Below, piece by piece: positions 41,135 through 48,828 of a stretch of DNA of 64,000 nucleotides; the first letter of the stretch is position 1; each line of letters opens with the position of its first letter. The position numbers and the translations under genes were made by a program. The DNA lies in assembly GCA_963750255.1 (NCBI GenBank), contig CAVVPZ010000006.1, forward strand, positions 806,001-870,000, written 5' to 3'. Source of the stretch: DATLED01 sp963750255 (GTDB lineage: Bacteria > Actinomycetota > Acidimicrobiia > Acidimicrobiales > CADCTF01). The notes beneath the pieces were generated by a model. It worked only from the letters and a program-made list of their open reading frames with translations. It was not told the DNA's origin and did no database searches.

Positions 41135-42388
41135 GTGGATCGACTCTTCGTCCGGCCCAACGGACCGCTCCGGGGCATGGTGAAGGTCGCCGGGGCCAAG
41201 AACTCGGTCCTTAAGCTGCTGGCGGCCACGGTGCTGGCCGAGGGTGACTTCGTCTTCCACAACGTGCCCCACATCGTCGACGTCGAGATCATGTGCGACC
41301 TCTTGGTGTCCATGGGCGTCGACACCAAGCGCGACGGGGGCGACCTTGCCGTTCACCGCTCGTCGGATCTCGTACCCGAAGCCCCCTACGAGTTGGTCGA
41401 GCGGATGCGGGCCTCGATCGTCGTCCTCGGCCCGCTCCTCGCCCGCTTCGGTCGGGCCAAGGTCTCGCTTCCCGGCGGCGACAACTTCGGTACCCGTCCC
41501 ATCGACATGCACCTCCGCGGGCTCGAGGCCATGGGCGCTTCGTTCGACATGGTCCACGGCGACATCGAGGCCCGATGCGATCGCCTGCTCGGTGCCCGGA
41601 TCGTGCTCGAGTTCCCGAGCCACACGGCGACCGACAACCTCTTGATGGCCGCCGTGCTCGCCAAGGGGACGACCACCATCGAGAACGCGGCTCGCGAGCC
41701 GGAGGTGGCCGACCTCGCCGCCATGTTGAATCGCATGGGCGCCCGCGTCGTCGGCGCGGGCACGTCGACGATCGAGGTCGAGGGCGTCGACGAGCTACGG
41801 GCCGTCGAGCACACCGTGATACCCGACCGCATCGAGGCGGCGACCTGGTGCGCAGCAGTGGGCATCGCTGGCGGCGAGGTGACGATCGAGGGCGCCCGTC
41901 CCGATCACATGGACATGGTCATCCAGAAGATGGCCGACATGGGTGTGCGGATCTCACCCTCGAGCAGTGGACTCTGGGCGTCGGGCGACGGTGATCTTCG
42001 CGCCACCGATGTGGCCACGCTGCCCTACCCAGGCATTGCCACTGACTACAAGCCGATGCTGGTGGCGATGCTGTCGGTGGCCGACGGGTCGGGGATCGTG
42101 ACCGAGAACATCTTTCACGACAACCGCTTCGCCTACGTCGCCGAACTCAACCGCATGGGCGCCGACATCCGGACTGAGGCCCACCACGCTGTCGTCCGAG
42201 GTGTCGAGCGGCTGTCCGGGGCCAAGGTCAAGGCCCACGACGTGCGAGCCGGTGTGGCCGTCGTCCTCGCCGGACTGGTCGCCGAAGGCGAGACCGAGGT
42301 CCACGATGTCTTCCACATCGACCGCGGGTACGAGGACTTCGCCGGCAAGCTGCGGTCGCTGGGCGCCGACGTCGAGCGCCGGCGCTGA
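41135..42388 (+). CDS. murA: UDP-N-acetylglucosamine 1-carboxyvinyltransferase with Cys-to-Asp active site
   Basis: A 417-residue enolpyruvyl transferase that commits UDP-GlcNAc to peptidoglycan synthesis. Substrate residues Lys22-Asn23 (AGAKNSVLKLLAA) are present. The catalytic loop reads LPGGDNFGTRP, so the general acid is Asp116 (codon at 41480) rather than Cys. Mycobacterium tuberculosis MurA has the same substitution and is intrinsically resistant to fosfomycin; the same is predicted here. GTG 41135 follows GATAAT by 5 bases; upstream open frame from 41027 lies in the divergent gap. Seven bases separate it from the next gene. Confidence 0.96.
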   Translation: MDRLFVRPNGPLRGMVKVAGAKNSVLKLLAATVLAEGDFVFHNVPHIVDVEIMCDLLVSMGVDTKRDGGDLAVHRSSDLVPEAPYELVERMRASIVVLGPLLARFGRAKVSLPGGDNFGTRPIDMHLRGLEAMGASFDMVHGDIEARCDRLLGARIVLEFPSHTATDNLLMAAVLAKGTTTIENAAREPEVADLAAMLNRMGARVVGAGTSTIEVEGVDELRAVEHTVIPDRIEAATWCAAVGIAGGEVTIEGARPDHMDMVIQKMADMGVRISPSSSGLWASGDGDLRATDVATLPYPGIATDYKPMLVAMLSVADGSGIVTENIFHDNRFAYVAELNRMGADIRTEAHHAVVRGVERLSGAKVKAHDVRAGVAVVLAGLVAEGETEVHDVFHIDRGYEDFAGKLRSLGADVERRR

Positions 42389-42395
42389 TCCCAAC

Positions 42396-43415
42396 GTGCC
42401 AGATGATGTCGGGCGTCGCGAGGTCGAGCGTCGTCTGCTGCTGCGAGCCGAGGACGTCGTCGCTGGCCTACGAAGGTGGCCGCCTGCAGCGTTGATGGCT
42501 GGCCTCGGAGCCTTCGAGGCCGCGGCCGCGGCTGCGTCTCGGGTGGGAGCGGTGACGCCGGAGGACGTCGAACGCTTGATCGACGATGTGGTCGACGCCC
42601 TGGTGATCCGGGGTGCGCCGTGGTTGGAGCCGGCCATCCCAGACCTCGACCCCCGTTCGCTCTACGACCTCGCCAGCGTCGGCGATCGCCCGACGTTGGG
42701 GCGGGTGGTGGCCATCGGGGCTCGTCTCGGCGATGTCGTGGCGACCTCGGTCGAGCTGTGGTCCGATCGCACCGTGGTGCGAACCCGCTTCGTCGACGGC
42801 TCGATGTCCGATGACCTCGCCGCCGAGCCGGCCACCGGCGACCGGAGCTTCGAGGTTCGTGGGCCGTCGGGGGAAACGGTCGGGGTCGACCTCCGGCATG
42901 GAGTCGCATCGGACGACGTCGCCGGGAGCGTGTCGGTCCGCGTGGCGGAAGCCGACGACGACCTCGACGCCCTCGTCGCCGTCGAGATCGCGGCGCTGGC
43001 CGAGTCCGACCCTGACGCCGCCGCCGCTGGTCGCACGCGAATCATCGCCGCCGCCGAGGTGCTCGGCGGAGATGCGCATCTGGCCAGCGACCGTTTCGAC
43101 CAGGCGTGGGGGGCACCTCGGTCTTCCCATCGCCGGGGCGGTTCGCTGATCGAAGTGATTCCCCTCACCGTCCGCATGAGCGATGGGTGGCTGGCCTCGA
43201 TCGAGTCGTGGTCGGATCGAGCGCTGCTCCGATGGACGCCCGATCGTCGCCCTGGGCGACCGAGCCTCTGGGTCCTCAGTGGTCCGGATGGCGCCCTCGT
43301 CGGCGGCCGTGACGCCGGCGACGGCGTGGTGGTCTTCGAGGGGCGCGTTCCGGCATCCGCCGTCCTTCGCCGGCATGCGGGGGGCCGCGTCGAAGAGGTT
43401 GGGGTCCGGGCATGA
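42396..43415 (+). CDS. conserved hypothetical protein downstream of murA
   Basis: A 339-residue soluble protein with no signal or membrane segment. The first 100 residues are helical (REVERRLLLRAEDVVAGL, LMAGLGAFEAAAAAASRVG). The rest is beta-rich with two similar segments that each contain a strand-like SVELWSDRTVVRTRF or SIESWSDRALLRWTP, suggesting an internal duplication around positions 42750 and 43195. No family is recognised. GTG 42396 lies 7 bases after murA and the stop overlaps the next start (ATGA), so it belongs to the murA operon. Confidence 0.75.
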   Translation: MPDDVGRREVERRLLLRAEDVVAGLRRWPPAALMAGLGAFEAAAAAASRVGAVTPEDVERLIDDVVDALVIRGAPWLEPAIPDLDPRSLYDLASVGDRPTLGRVVAIGARLGDVVATSVELWSDRTVVRTRFVDGSMSDDLAAEPATGDRSFEVRGPSGETVGVDLRHGVASDDVAGSVSVRVAEADDDLDALVAVEIAALAESDPDAAAAGRTRIIAAAEVLGGDAHLASDRFDQAWGAPRSSHRRGGSLIEVIPLTVRMSDGWLASIESWSDRALLRWTPDRRPGRPSLWVLSGPDGALVGGRDAGDGVVVFEGRVPASAVLRRHAGGRVEEVGVRA

Positions 43416-44201
43416 CCTGGTGGGAGGGCCTGCCGGCCCGGTCCTGTGTAGGCCCGGACGGTCACACCGTGACCTGGAGCGACGGCGGACTCGTCCTCGA
43501 CGCGCATCCCGATCCCGACGCCGAGCGGGCCCTCGGCGCTCTCGGGGCGACGAGGTGCCGGTGCCTCGACCTCCTCGACGCGTGGGACGCGCACCATGTC
43601 CACGGCGGCATTCTCGTCACCGGCCCCCGCCATGCCGACGACGACATCGCGGCGCCCGAGGCCGCGGCCGGACTGCTCGCCGCCGATCTGGCCCGGTGGC
43701 GGGGCGTGGCCGAGTCGATGGTCGACGACGCGCGGACCGCCGGCGATGCCAACCTGGGCGATCGCTTGGGTGCACGGCTCGGTCCGGCCGCGACTCGGGC
43801 TGCCGAACGGTTGGGGTCGCTCCTCGTGCTGACCCTCGACCGCGACATGCTGCACCGCCTGCAGGCATCCGTGGCGGCGACGCTGGCCGAGCGAGATCCG
43901 GCGTCGGTTCGCCTCTCGGGTCGCGACGGCGGCGCGAGCGGCCATCCCTTTACGAGCGATCGGCTGGTCGGGCACGATCGCCGACATCGGCGTGGGTCCG
44001 GAACCGAGGGTGACGCCGGCCGAAGCCACGCTGCCGGCCGACTGGCTCGCCTCGGTATGGGCACGCGACCTCGCGTCGGCGATCCCCGGCCACCTGGTGG
44101 TGGAGGTCGGCCCGGTCGGGGCGGACCGATCGGCCGAGGTGGTCGGAGTGGCAATTGGGAAGTCTGAGGTCGCCAGACGGGTTGTACGAGTGGGAGAATG
44201 A
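43412..44201 (+). CDS. hypothetical protein (one apparent frameshift)
   Basis: From ATG 43412 frame 2 encodes about 187 plausible residues (WWEGLPARSCVGPDGHTVTW, a Walker-like absence, long helix ATRAAERLGSLLVLTLDRDM). After about 43970 frame 2 becomes Arg/Gly-rich and loses GC3 bias, while frame 3 reads TIADIGVGPEPRVTPAEATL and continues with high GC3 to TGA 44199-44201. Removing one base in GGGCACGATC restores a 262-residue protein. No family is recognised. It overlaps the upstream gene by four bases. Its corrected end reaches the first possible start of the NifU-like gene (ATGA at 44198). Confidence 0.65.
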
Positions 44202-44242
44202 TCACCGGGCCGTTCCTGGCCCCACTTGAGGAGTCATCTGTC

Positions 44243-44509
44243 GTGGAAGCTGCCCTGCTCGAAGCCGTCGAAGCCATCCGTCCCGCCCTGCAGTCCGACG
44301 GGGGCGACATGCGTGTCATCGCCCTCGACGAAGAAGCGGGCCGGGTCGACATCGAGTTGCTCGGCGCCTGTGGCGGTTGCCCGATGTCCTCGATGACGCT
44401 CAAGGCGGGCATCCAGCGGATCCTCCTCGACCGGGTGCCCGGCCTCACCGAAGTCCGGGCCAAGGGGATCGACTTCGACGTCGATCCCACCACGGCCGAG
44501 GATTGGTAA
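44243..44509 (+). CDS. NifU C-terminal domain iron-sulfur scaffold protein
   Basis: An 88-residue NfuA/NifU-C domain. The Fe-S binding motif CxxC is in ELLGACGGCPMSSMTLK, with the opening AIRPALQSDGGDMRVIAL. Such proteins carry or repair Fe-S clusters for delivery to apo-enzymes. GTG 44243 is chosen because GAGGAG (44228-44233) sits 9 bases upstream. ATG 44198, overlapping the previous stop, would add 15 residues and is the alternative. Confidence 0.92.
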   Translation: MEAALLEAVEAIRPALQSDGGDMRVIALDEEAGRVDIELLGACGGCPMSSMTLKAGIQRILLDRVPGLTEVRAKGIDFDVDPTTAEDW

Positions 44510-44528
44510 CCCGGCCGCCCCGACCATC

Positions 44529-44534
44529 TAGGTT
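44529..44534 (+). promoter_or_regulatory. leaderless -10 box before meaB
   Basis: TAGGTT ends 6 bases before GTG 44541, giving meaB and echA their own transcript start inside the murA cluster. Confidence 0.5.
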
Positions 44535-44540
44535 CGCTCC

Positions 44541-45488
44541 GTGGCGCGGAGCAGAGATCCCCAGCAATTGGTCAAGGCCGCCGTCGATGGCGACCGTGCA
44601 GCCATGGCCCGACTGTTGTCACTGGTCGAGCGGGGCGGATCGCCGGCCCGCGAAGTCGGTGCCCTGACCTATCCGCTCGGCGGACGGGCCTACACCGTGG
44701 GCATCACGGGGGCGCCCGGCGCCGGGAAGTCGACGCTGACCAACCGACTCATCGAGACGGTGAGGTCCCAGGGCCTCGATGTCGGCATCCTGGCCATCGA
44801 CCCTTCATCGCCGTTCACCGGCGGCGCCATCCTCGGCGATCGGGTGCGCATGCAAGATCACGCGCTCGACGTGGGGGTCTTCATCCGCTCCATGGCCACC
44901 CGCGGTCACCTGGGCGGCCTCTCGCTGGCGACACCGCAGGCCGTCCGCGTGCTCGACGCGGCTGGCTTTCCCTGGGTGCTCGTCGAGACCGTCGGCGTCG
45001 GTCAGGTCGAGGTCGAGATCGCCGGCGCAGCCGACACCACCGTCGTGGTGGTCAACCCGGGCTGGGGCGACGCCGTGCAGGCCAACAAGGCCGGCCTCCT
45101 CGAGGTCGCCGACGTGTTCGTGATCAACAAGGCCGATCGCGCCGGGGCCGAACAGACCCAGCGCGATCTCGAAGACGCGCTCGGGTACGCGACCCGCGAA
45201 CGACACCGACCGGCCATCGTCAAGACGGTCGCCCAGTCGGGTGACGGTATCGCCGAGCTCTGGGGGGCAATCGGCGAACACCGGGCGTTGATCGAATCGA
45301 CGGGCGAGCTCGGGCAGCGCCGCGCCCATCGGATCGACGAAGAGCTGCGCGAGATCGTCGTGCGCCGGCTCGAGGTGCGTGCCGACGAGCTTTGCCAAGG
45401 CGACGGCTTCTCGTCGTTGCACGACGAAGTGCTGGAACGACGGCTCGATCCCTACGCCGCCGCCGACAAGATTCTCGAGGAGCTGTGA
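44541..45488 (+). CDS. meaB: methylmalonyl-CoA mutase-associated GTPase MeaB
   Basis: A 315-residue G3E-family GTPase that gates cofactor loading and protects B12-dependent acyl-CoA mutases. Motifs: P-loop GITGAPGAGKSTLTNRLI, switch region DPSSPFTGGAILGDRVRMQD, VETVGVGQVEVEIA and base-specificity NKAD. It is the natural partner of the mutase subunit at 34057, with intervening unrelated genes. Its stop overlaps the echA start (TGATG). Confidence 0.96.
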   Translation: MARSRDPQQLVKAAVDGDRAAMARLLSLVERGGSPAREVGALTYPLGGRAYTVGITGAPGAGKSTLTNRLIETVRSQGLDVGILAIDPSSPFTGGAILGDRVRMQDHALDVGVFIRSMATRGHLGGLSLATPQAVRVLDAAGFPWVLVETVGVGQVEVEIAGAADTTVVVVNPGWGDAVQANKAGLLEVADVFVINKADRAGAEQTQRDLEDALGYATRERHRPAIVKTVAQSGDGIAELWGAIGEHRALIESTGELGQRRAHRIDEELREIVVRRLEVRADELCQGDGFSSLHDEVLERRLDPYAAADKILEEL

Positions 45489-46268
45489 TGTCCGAAGAAC
45501 GGTTCGTAACTGTCGAGCGCCGCGACGACGGGGTGGCCCTCGTGCGTCTCGATCGCCCCAAGATGAACGCGCTGTTCGACCGCGCTCCTCGAGCAGCTGG
45601 CCGAGGCCGTGGCCGACTTGGCCGCTGACCCTCCCGGAGCCGTGGTCGTGTGGGGCGGCGAGCGAATTTTCGCCGCCGGGGCCGACATCTCGGAGTTCGG
45701 CGGACCTGACGAGGCGCGCGCAGTCGGCGGCGCCTTCCGCACGGCGCTCGACGCCTTGGCCGCGCTTCCCCGGGCCGTGATCGCCGCCGTCAACGGCTAC
45801 GCCCTCGGCGGGGGTTGCGAGTTGGCGCTGGCATGCGACTTCCGGGTAGCAGCCGACAATGCGAAGTTCGGTCAGCCGGAGATCCTCCTCGGCATCATCC
45901 CGGGCGGCGGGGGAACCCAACGGTTGCCGCGCCTTGTCGGCTCGGCGCGGGCCAAGGACATGATCCTCTCGGGGCGCCAGGTGCTGGCCGACGAGGCGAT
46001 GCGGATCGGCCTGGCTGATCGCGTCGTACCGGCCACCGACGTCCTCGAAACCGCGTTGGCCTGGGCAGCAGAACTCGCAGCAGGCGCCACCGTTGCCCAA
46101 GGGCTGGCCAAGTCCGCCATCGACGAAGGCATGTGCCGGGCTCTGTCAGAAGGCCTCTCTTGGGAACAGGACCTGTTCGCCGATGTCTTCGAGACCGAAG
46201 ACGCGGCGACCGGGGTGGCGTCATTCCTCGAACACGGACCCGGCAAGGCATCGTTCTCGGGACGGTGA
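45488..46268 (+). CDS. enoyl-CoA hydratase/isomerase (one apparent frameshift)
   Basis: A crotonase-fold enzyme that hydrates 2-enoyl-CoA in beta-oxidation. From ATG 45488 the frame reads RRDDGVALVRLDRPKMNAL and then shifts at 45575-45576 (CTGTTCGACC). Removing one T gives LSTALLEQLAEAVADLAADP, the expected continuation. The oxyanion-hole motif AAGADISEF, GGGCELALACDFRVAAD and the catalytic Glu region FGQPEILLGIIPGGGGTQRL are intact. Corrected length is 259 residues, normal for the family. TGATG overlap with meaB. Confidence 0.88.
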
Positions 46269-46278
46269 AGTTTCTGGT

Positions 46279-46307
46279 TTGACGCCGGTGCCGCTCGGGC
46301 AAGTAAT
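46279..46307 (+). promoter_or_regulatory. putative promoter of the DUF6458 gene
   Basis: TTGACG (46279-46284), a 17-base spacer and AGTAAT (46302-46307) in the 83-base gap leave a leader of about 38 bases with a CAGGAGG ribosome site. This is a conventional, leadered promoter, in contrast to many neighbours. Confidence 0.45.
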
Positions 46308-46351
46308 GGGTGTTCGCCAATCGCCCTCGACAGGGCCAGGAGGTTCACACC

Positions 46352-46567
46352 ATGGGCATCGGAATCAGCGTTTTCTTCCTCGCCGTCGGGGCCATCCTCA
46401 CCTTCGCTCTCAACGCCAGCGTTTCGGGAATCAACCTCGACACCGTCGGCATCATCTTGATGGTCGTCGGCGTCATCGGCCTCGCCATGTCGGCGATGTT
46501 CTGGAACAGCTGGGGCGGTTTCAGCCGCACCGAGCGGACTGTGGTTCGCGACCGCGAAGTGGTCTGA
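46352..46567 (+). CDS. DUF6458 family small membrane protein
   Basis: A 71-residue protein with two transmembrane helices (SVFFLAVGAILTFALNA and TVGIILMVVGVIGLAMSAMF) joined by the conserved SVSGINLDTVG, with a charged C-terminus. This matches small DUF6458 proteins widespread in actinobacteria; function is unknown. ATG 46352 has an AGGAGG ribosome site and its own promoter; the in-frame ATG at 46310 would lie at the transcript start and is not expected to be used. Confidence 0.85.
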   Translation: MGIGISVFFLAVGAILTFALNASVSGINLDTVGIILMVVGVIGLAMSAMFWNSWGGFSRTERTVVRDREVV

Positions 46568-46598
46568 CCCCCCCGGTCCACTTTTCGGGTTCCCCCAG

Positions 46599-46626
46599 TC
46601 GGGGCCGGCCTTCGGGCCGGCCTCGA
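46599..46626. terminator. UUCG-capped bidirectional hairpin
   Basis: TCGGGGCCGGCC (46599-46610), loop TTCG, then GGCCGGCCTCGA (46615-46626) gives a 12-bp stem with one G-U pair and a stabilising UUCG tetraloop. It lies between convergent gene ends (DUF6458 at 46567 and the SDR at 46640). Confidence 0.7.
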
Positions 46627-46639
46627 CTCGCGTGTGGGG

Positions 46640-47584
46640 TCAGGCGCGGGGCCTCAGGTGGTGGTGTGGCGGGCGAGGCGGGGCGAGTCGGGCCGGCGGC
46701 GAGGTCGGTCGGTCACCGAAGAGCTCACTGGCGCGGGCATCGAGGTCGTCGAGCGTCCACCGCTCGGGGCTCTCGATACCGGACTCGACGCTCCAGCCAG
46801 ACACCAGTTGCACCGAGCCGCCGCCGACGATGAAGTTCTGGCCCGTGATGTGGCTGGCCGCGTCGGTGCACAGCCACACGACCCAGGGTGCAACGTTGTC
46901 GGGATGGCGGGCGTCGAACTCACCCTCGACGGGTCCGGGCCGCCCAGCGAACGTGTTCTCGGTGAGGCGGGTGCGAGCCCGAGGAGCGATGGCGTTGGCC
47001 GTGACGCCGGCGCGGGCGAGTTCCTTGGCCAACACGATGGCCATGGTGGCGATGCCCGACTTCGCGGCGTCGTAGTTGAGCTGGCCGGCGTTGGCGAATA
47101 GTCCTGACTCCGACGACGTCAACACGATGCGGCCGTTGACCGGCTCGCCCGTCTCCTTGTGGCGCTCGCGCCAGTAGGTCGCTGCCCACCGGGCCGGTAC
47201 GAAGTGGCCCTTGAGGTGAACCTTGATGACCGAGTCCCACTCTTCTTCGGTCATGTTGAAGGTCATGCGGTCGCGGAGGATGCCGGCGTTGCAGATGAGG
47301 ATGTCGAGGCCACCGAAGCTTTCGACAGCCTGGTTGATCACCCGCTGGCCACCTTCCCAGTCGGAGACGTCGTCGTAGTTGGCCACTGCCTTGCCACCCG
47401 CGCTCACGATCTCATCGACCACCTGTTGCGCCGGTCGCTCATCGGCGCCGCTGCCGTCCCACTCGCCGCCGAGGTCGTTGACGACGACGCTTGCGCCCTC
47501 CTCGGCCAAGAGCAGCGCGTGCCCACGACCGATGCCGCGCCCGGCTCCCGTGACGATCGCGACCTTGCCTGTCAGTCGTGCCAT
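46640..47584 (-). CDS. short-chain dehydrogenase/reductase, hydroxyacyl-CoA dehydrogenase-like
   Basis: A 314-residue classical SDR. The nucleotide motif is TGAGRGIGRGHALLLAEEGA with a following VVNDLGGEWDGSG loop, as in peroxisomal multifunctional enzyme type 2 (3-hydroxyacyl-CoA dehydrogenase) relatives. NAGILRDRMTFNM and the catalytic SSESG...YDAAKSG follow. A His/Pro-rich tail ends the protein (PPRPPHHHLRPRA). It probably oxidises 3-hydroxyacyl-CoA in fatty-acid or steroid side-chain breakdown. ATG 47584 is 6 bases from a minus-strand TAGTGT. It is divergent from the thiolase gene. Confidence 0.92.
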   Translation of the reverse strand: MARLTGKVAIVTGAGRGIGRGHALLLAEEGASVVVNDLGGEWDGSGADERPAQQVVDEIVSAGGKAVANYDDVSDWEGGQRVINQAVESFGGLDILICNAGILRDRMTFNMTEEEWDSVIKVHLKGHFVPARWAATYWRERHKETGEPVNGRIVLTSSESGLFANAGQLNYDAAKSGIATMAIVLAKELARAGVTANAIAPRARTRLTENTFAGRPGPVEGEFDARHPDNVAPWVVWLCTDAASHITGQNFIVGGGSVQLVSGWSVESGIESPERWTLDDLDARASELFGDRPTSPPARLAPPRPPHHHLRPRA

Positions 47585-47590
47585 GAGCGC

Positions 47591-47596
47591 ACACTA
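47591..47596 (-). promoter_or_regulatory. leaderless -10 box before the SDR gene
   Basis: Minus-strand TAGTGT (47596-47591) ends 6 bases before the ATG at 47584. Confidence 0.5.
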
Positions 47597-47645
47597 CGGG
47601 CCGGCTGCAAGACTGCGCAGAACGCCGTGGACCGAGGGGGAACCG

Positions 47646-48818
47646 ATGCGTGATGTAGTCATCGTGGAAGCCGTCAGAAGCCCGATCGGGCGCCGGAACG
47701 GGGGATTGTCGACCATGCACGCGGTCGACCTGCTGGCGACGGTGCAGGAAGAACTCATCCGGCGGTCGGGAATCGACCCCACCGAGGTGGGCCAGGTCAT
47801 CGGCGGTTGTGTCACTCAGGTCGGCATGCAGGCGGGCAACGTGACGCGGAGCGCGTGGCTCACCGCAGGGTTACCCCTCGAGGTCGCGGCCACCACGATC
47901 GATGCGCAGTGCGGGTCGTCGCAGCAAGCGACCGGACTGGCGACCAGCCTGGTGGCCTCCGGTGTCGTCGACGTGGCCGTCGGCTGTGGCGTTGAGATGA
48001 TGAGCCGGCTGCCCCTCGGCGCCAACCGGAGCCGGGAACTCTCGTTCGCCGAGAGCCGCACGCGGGCCTATCCCTATGAAGCGGTGTCGCAGTTCGAGGG
48101 TGCCGAACGCATCGCCGACAAGTGGGGGATCAGCCGGGACGACACCGACCGGTTCGGCTTGCAGTCACAGGAGCGGGCGGCGCGAGCGTGGGCCGAAGGC
48201 CGCTTCGACACCCAGATCGTGGCCGTCGACGCCCCCGACCTCGACGACGAGGGCAAGCCGACGGGAGCCACGCACCGAGTCGAGCGCGATGAGGGTCTCC
48301 GTGACACCAACCTCGAATCTTTGGCCAAGCTCAAGCCCGTCGCTCGTACCGATGGCCGACACACCGCCGGCAGCTCGTCGCAGATCAGTGACGGCGCCGG
48401 CGCGGTGCTGGTGATGACGGCCGAGCGGGCCAGCGAGCTGGGTCTCGAGCCCCTGGCGCAGGTCGTCGACACCTGCCTCGTGGGTTCTGACCCCACGCTC
48501 ATGCTCACCGGCCCGATCCCGGCCACCGAGCGGCTCTTCGCCCGCAACGGCCTGACGATCGACGACATCGACGTCGTCGAGATCAACGAGGCCTTCGCCT
48601 CCGTCGTGCTGGCGTGGCAGAAGGAGTTCGGGCCTGACTCCGAACGAGTGAACCCGAATGGCGGGGCCATCGCCCTGGGTCACCCGGTGGGTGGGACCGG
48701 CGCCATCCTTCTGACCAAGGCCGTGCACGAACTCCAGCGGACCGGTGGCCAGCTGGGGCTCGTGACGATGTGCTGCGGCGGAGGGCTCGGCACCGGAACG
48801 CTCCTTCGGCGCTTGTAG
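47646..48818 (+). CDS. acetyl-CoA C-acyltransferase (thiolase)
   Basis: A 390-residue catalytic thiolase that cleaves 3-ketoacyl-CoA. The acyl-Cys is in IDAQCGSSQQATGLA, the His in NPNGGAIALGHPVGGTGA, and the second Cys in VTMCCGGGLGTG. It begins RDVVIVEAVRSPIGRRNGGL, the family norm, and so differs from the cysteine-less homologue at 19967. The ATG is at 47646, after a GAGGGGG ribosome site. With the SDR, the acyl-CoA dehydrogenase and echA it covers the steps of beta-oxidation. Confidence 0.96.
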   Translation: MRDVVIVEAVRSPIGRRNGGLSTMHAVDLLATVQEELIRRSGIDPTEVGQVIGGCVTQVGMQAGNVTRSAWLTAGLPLEVAATTIDAQCGSSQQATGLATSLVASGVVDVAVGCGVEMMSRLPLGANRSRELSFAESRTRAYPYEAVSQFEGAERIADKWGISRDDTDRFGLQSQERAARAWAEGRFDTQIVAVDAPDLDDEGKPTGATHRVERDEGLRDTNLESLAKLKPVARTDGRHTAGSSSQISDGAGAVLVMTAERASELGLEPLAQVVDTCLVGSDPTLMLTGPIPATERLFARNGLTIDDIDVVEINEAFASVVLAWQKEFGPDSERVNPNGGAIALGHPVGGTGAILLTKAVHELQRTGGQLGLVTMCCGGGLGTGTLLRRL

Positions 48819-48828
48819 CCCGACCCGC

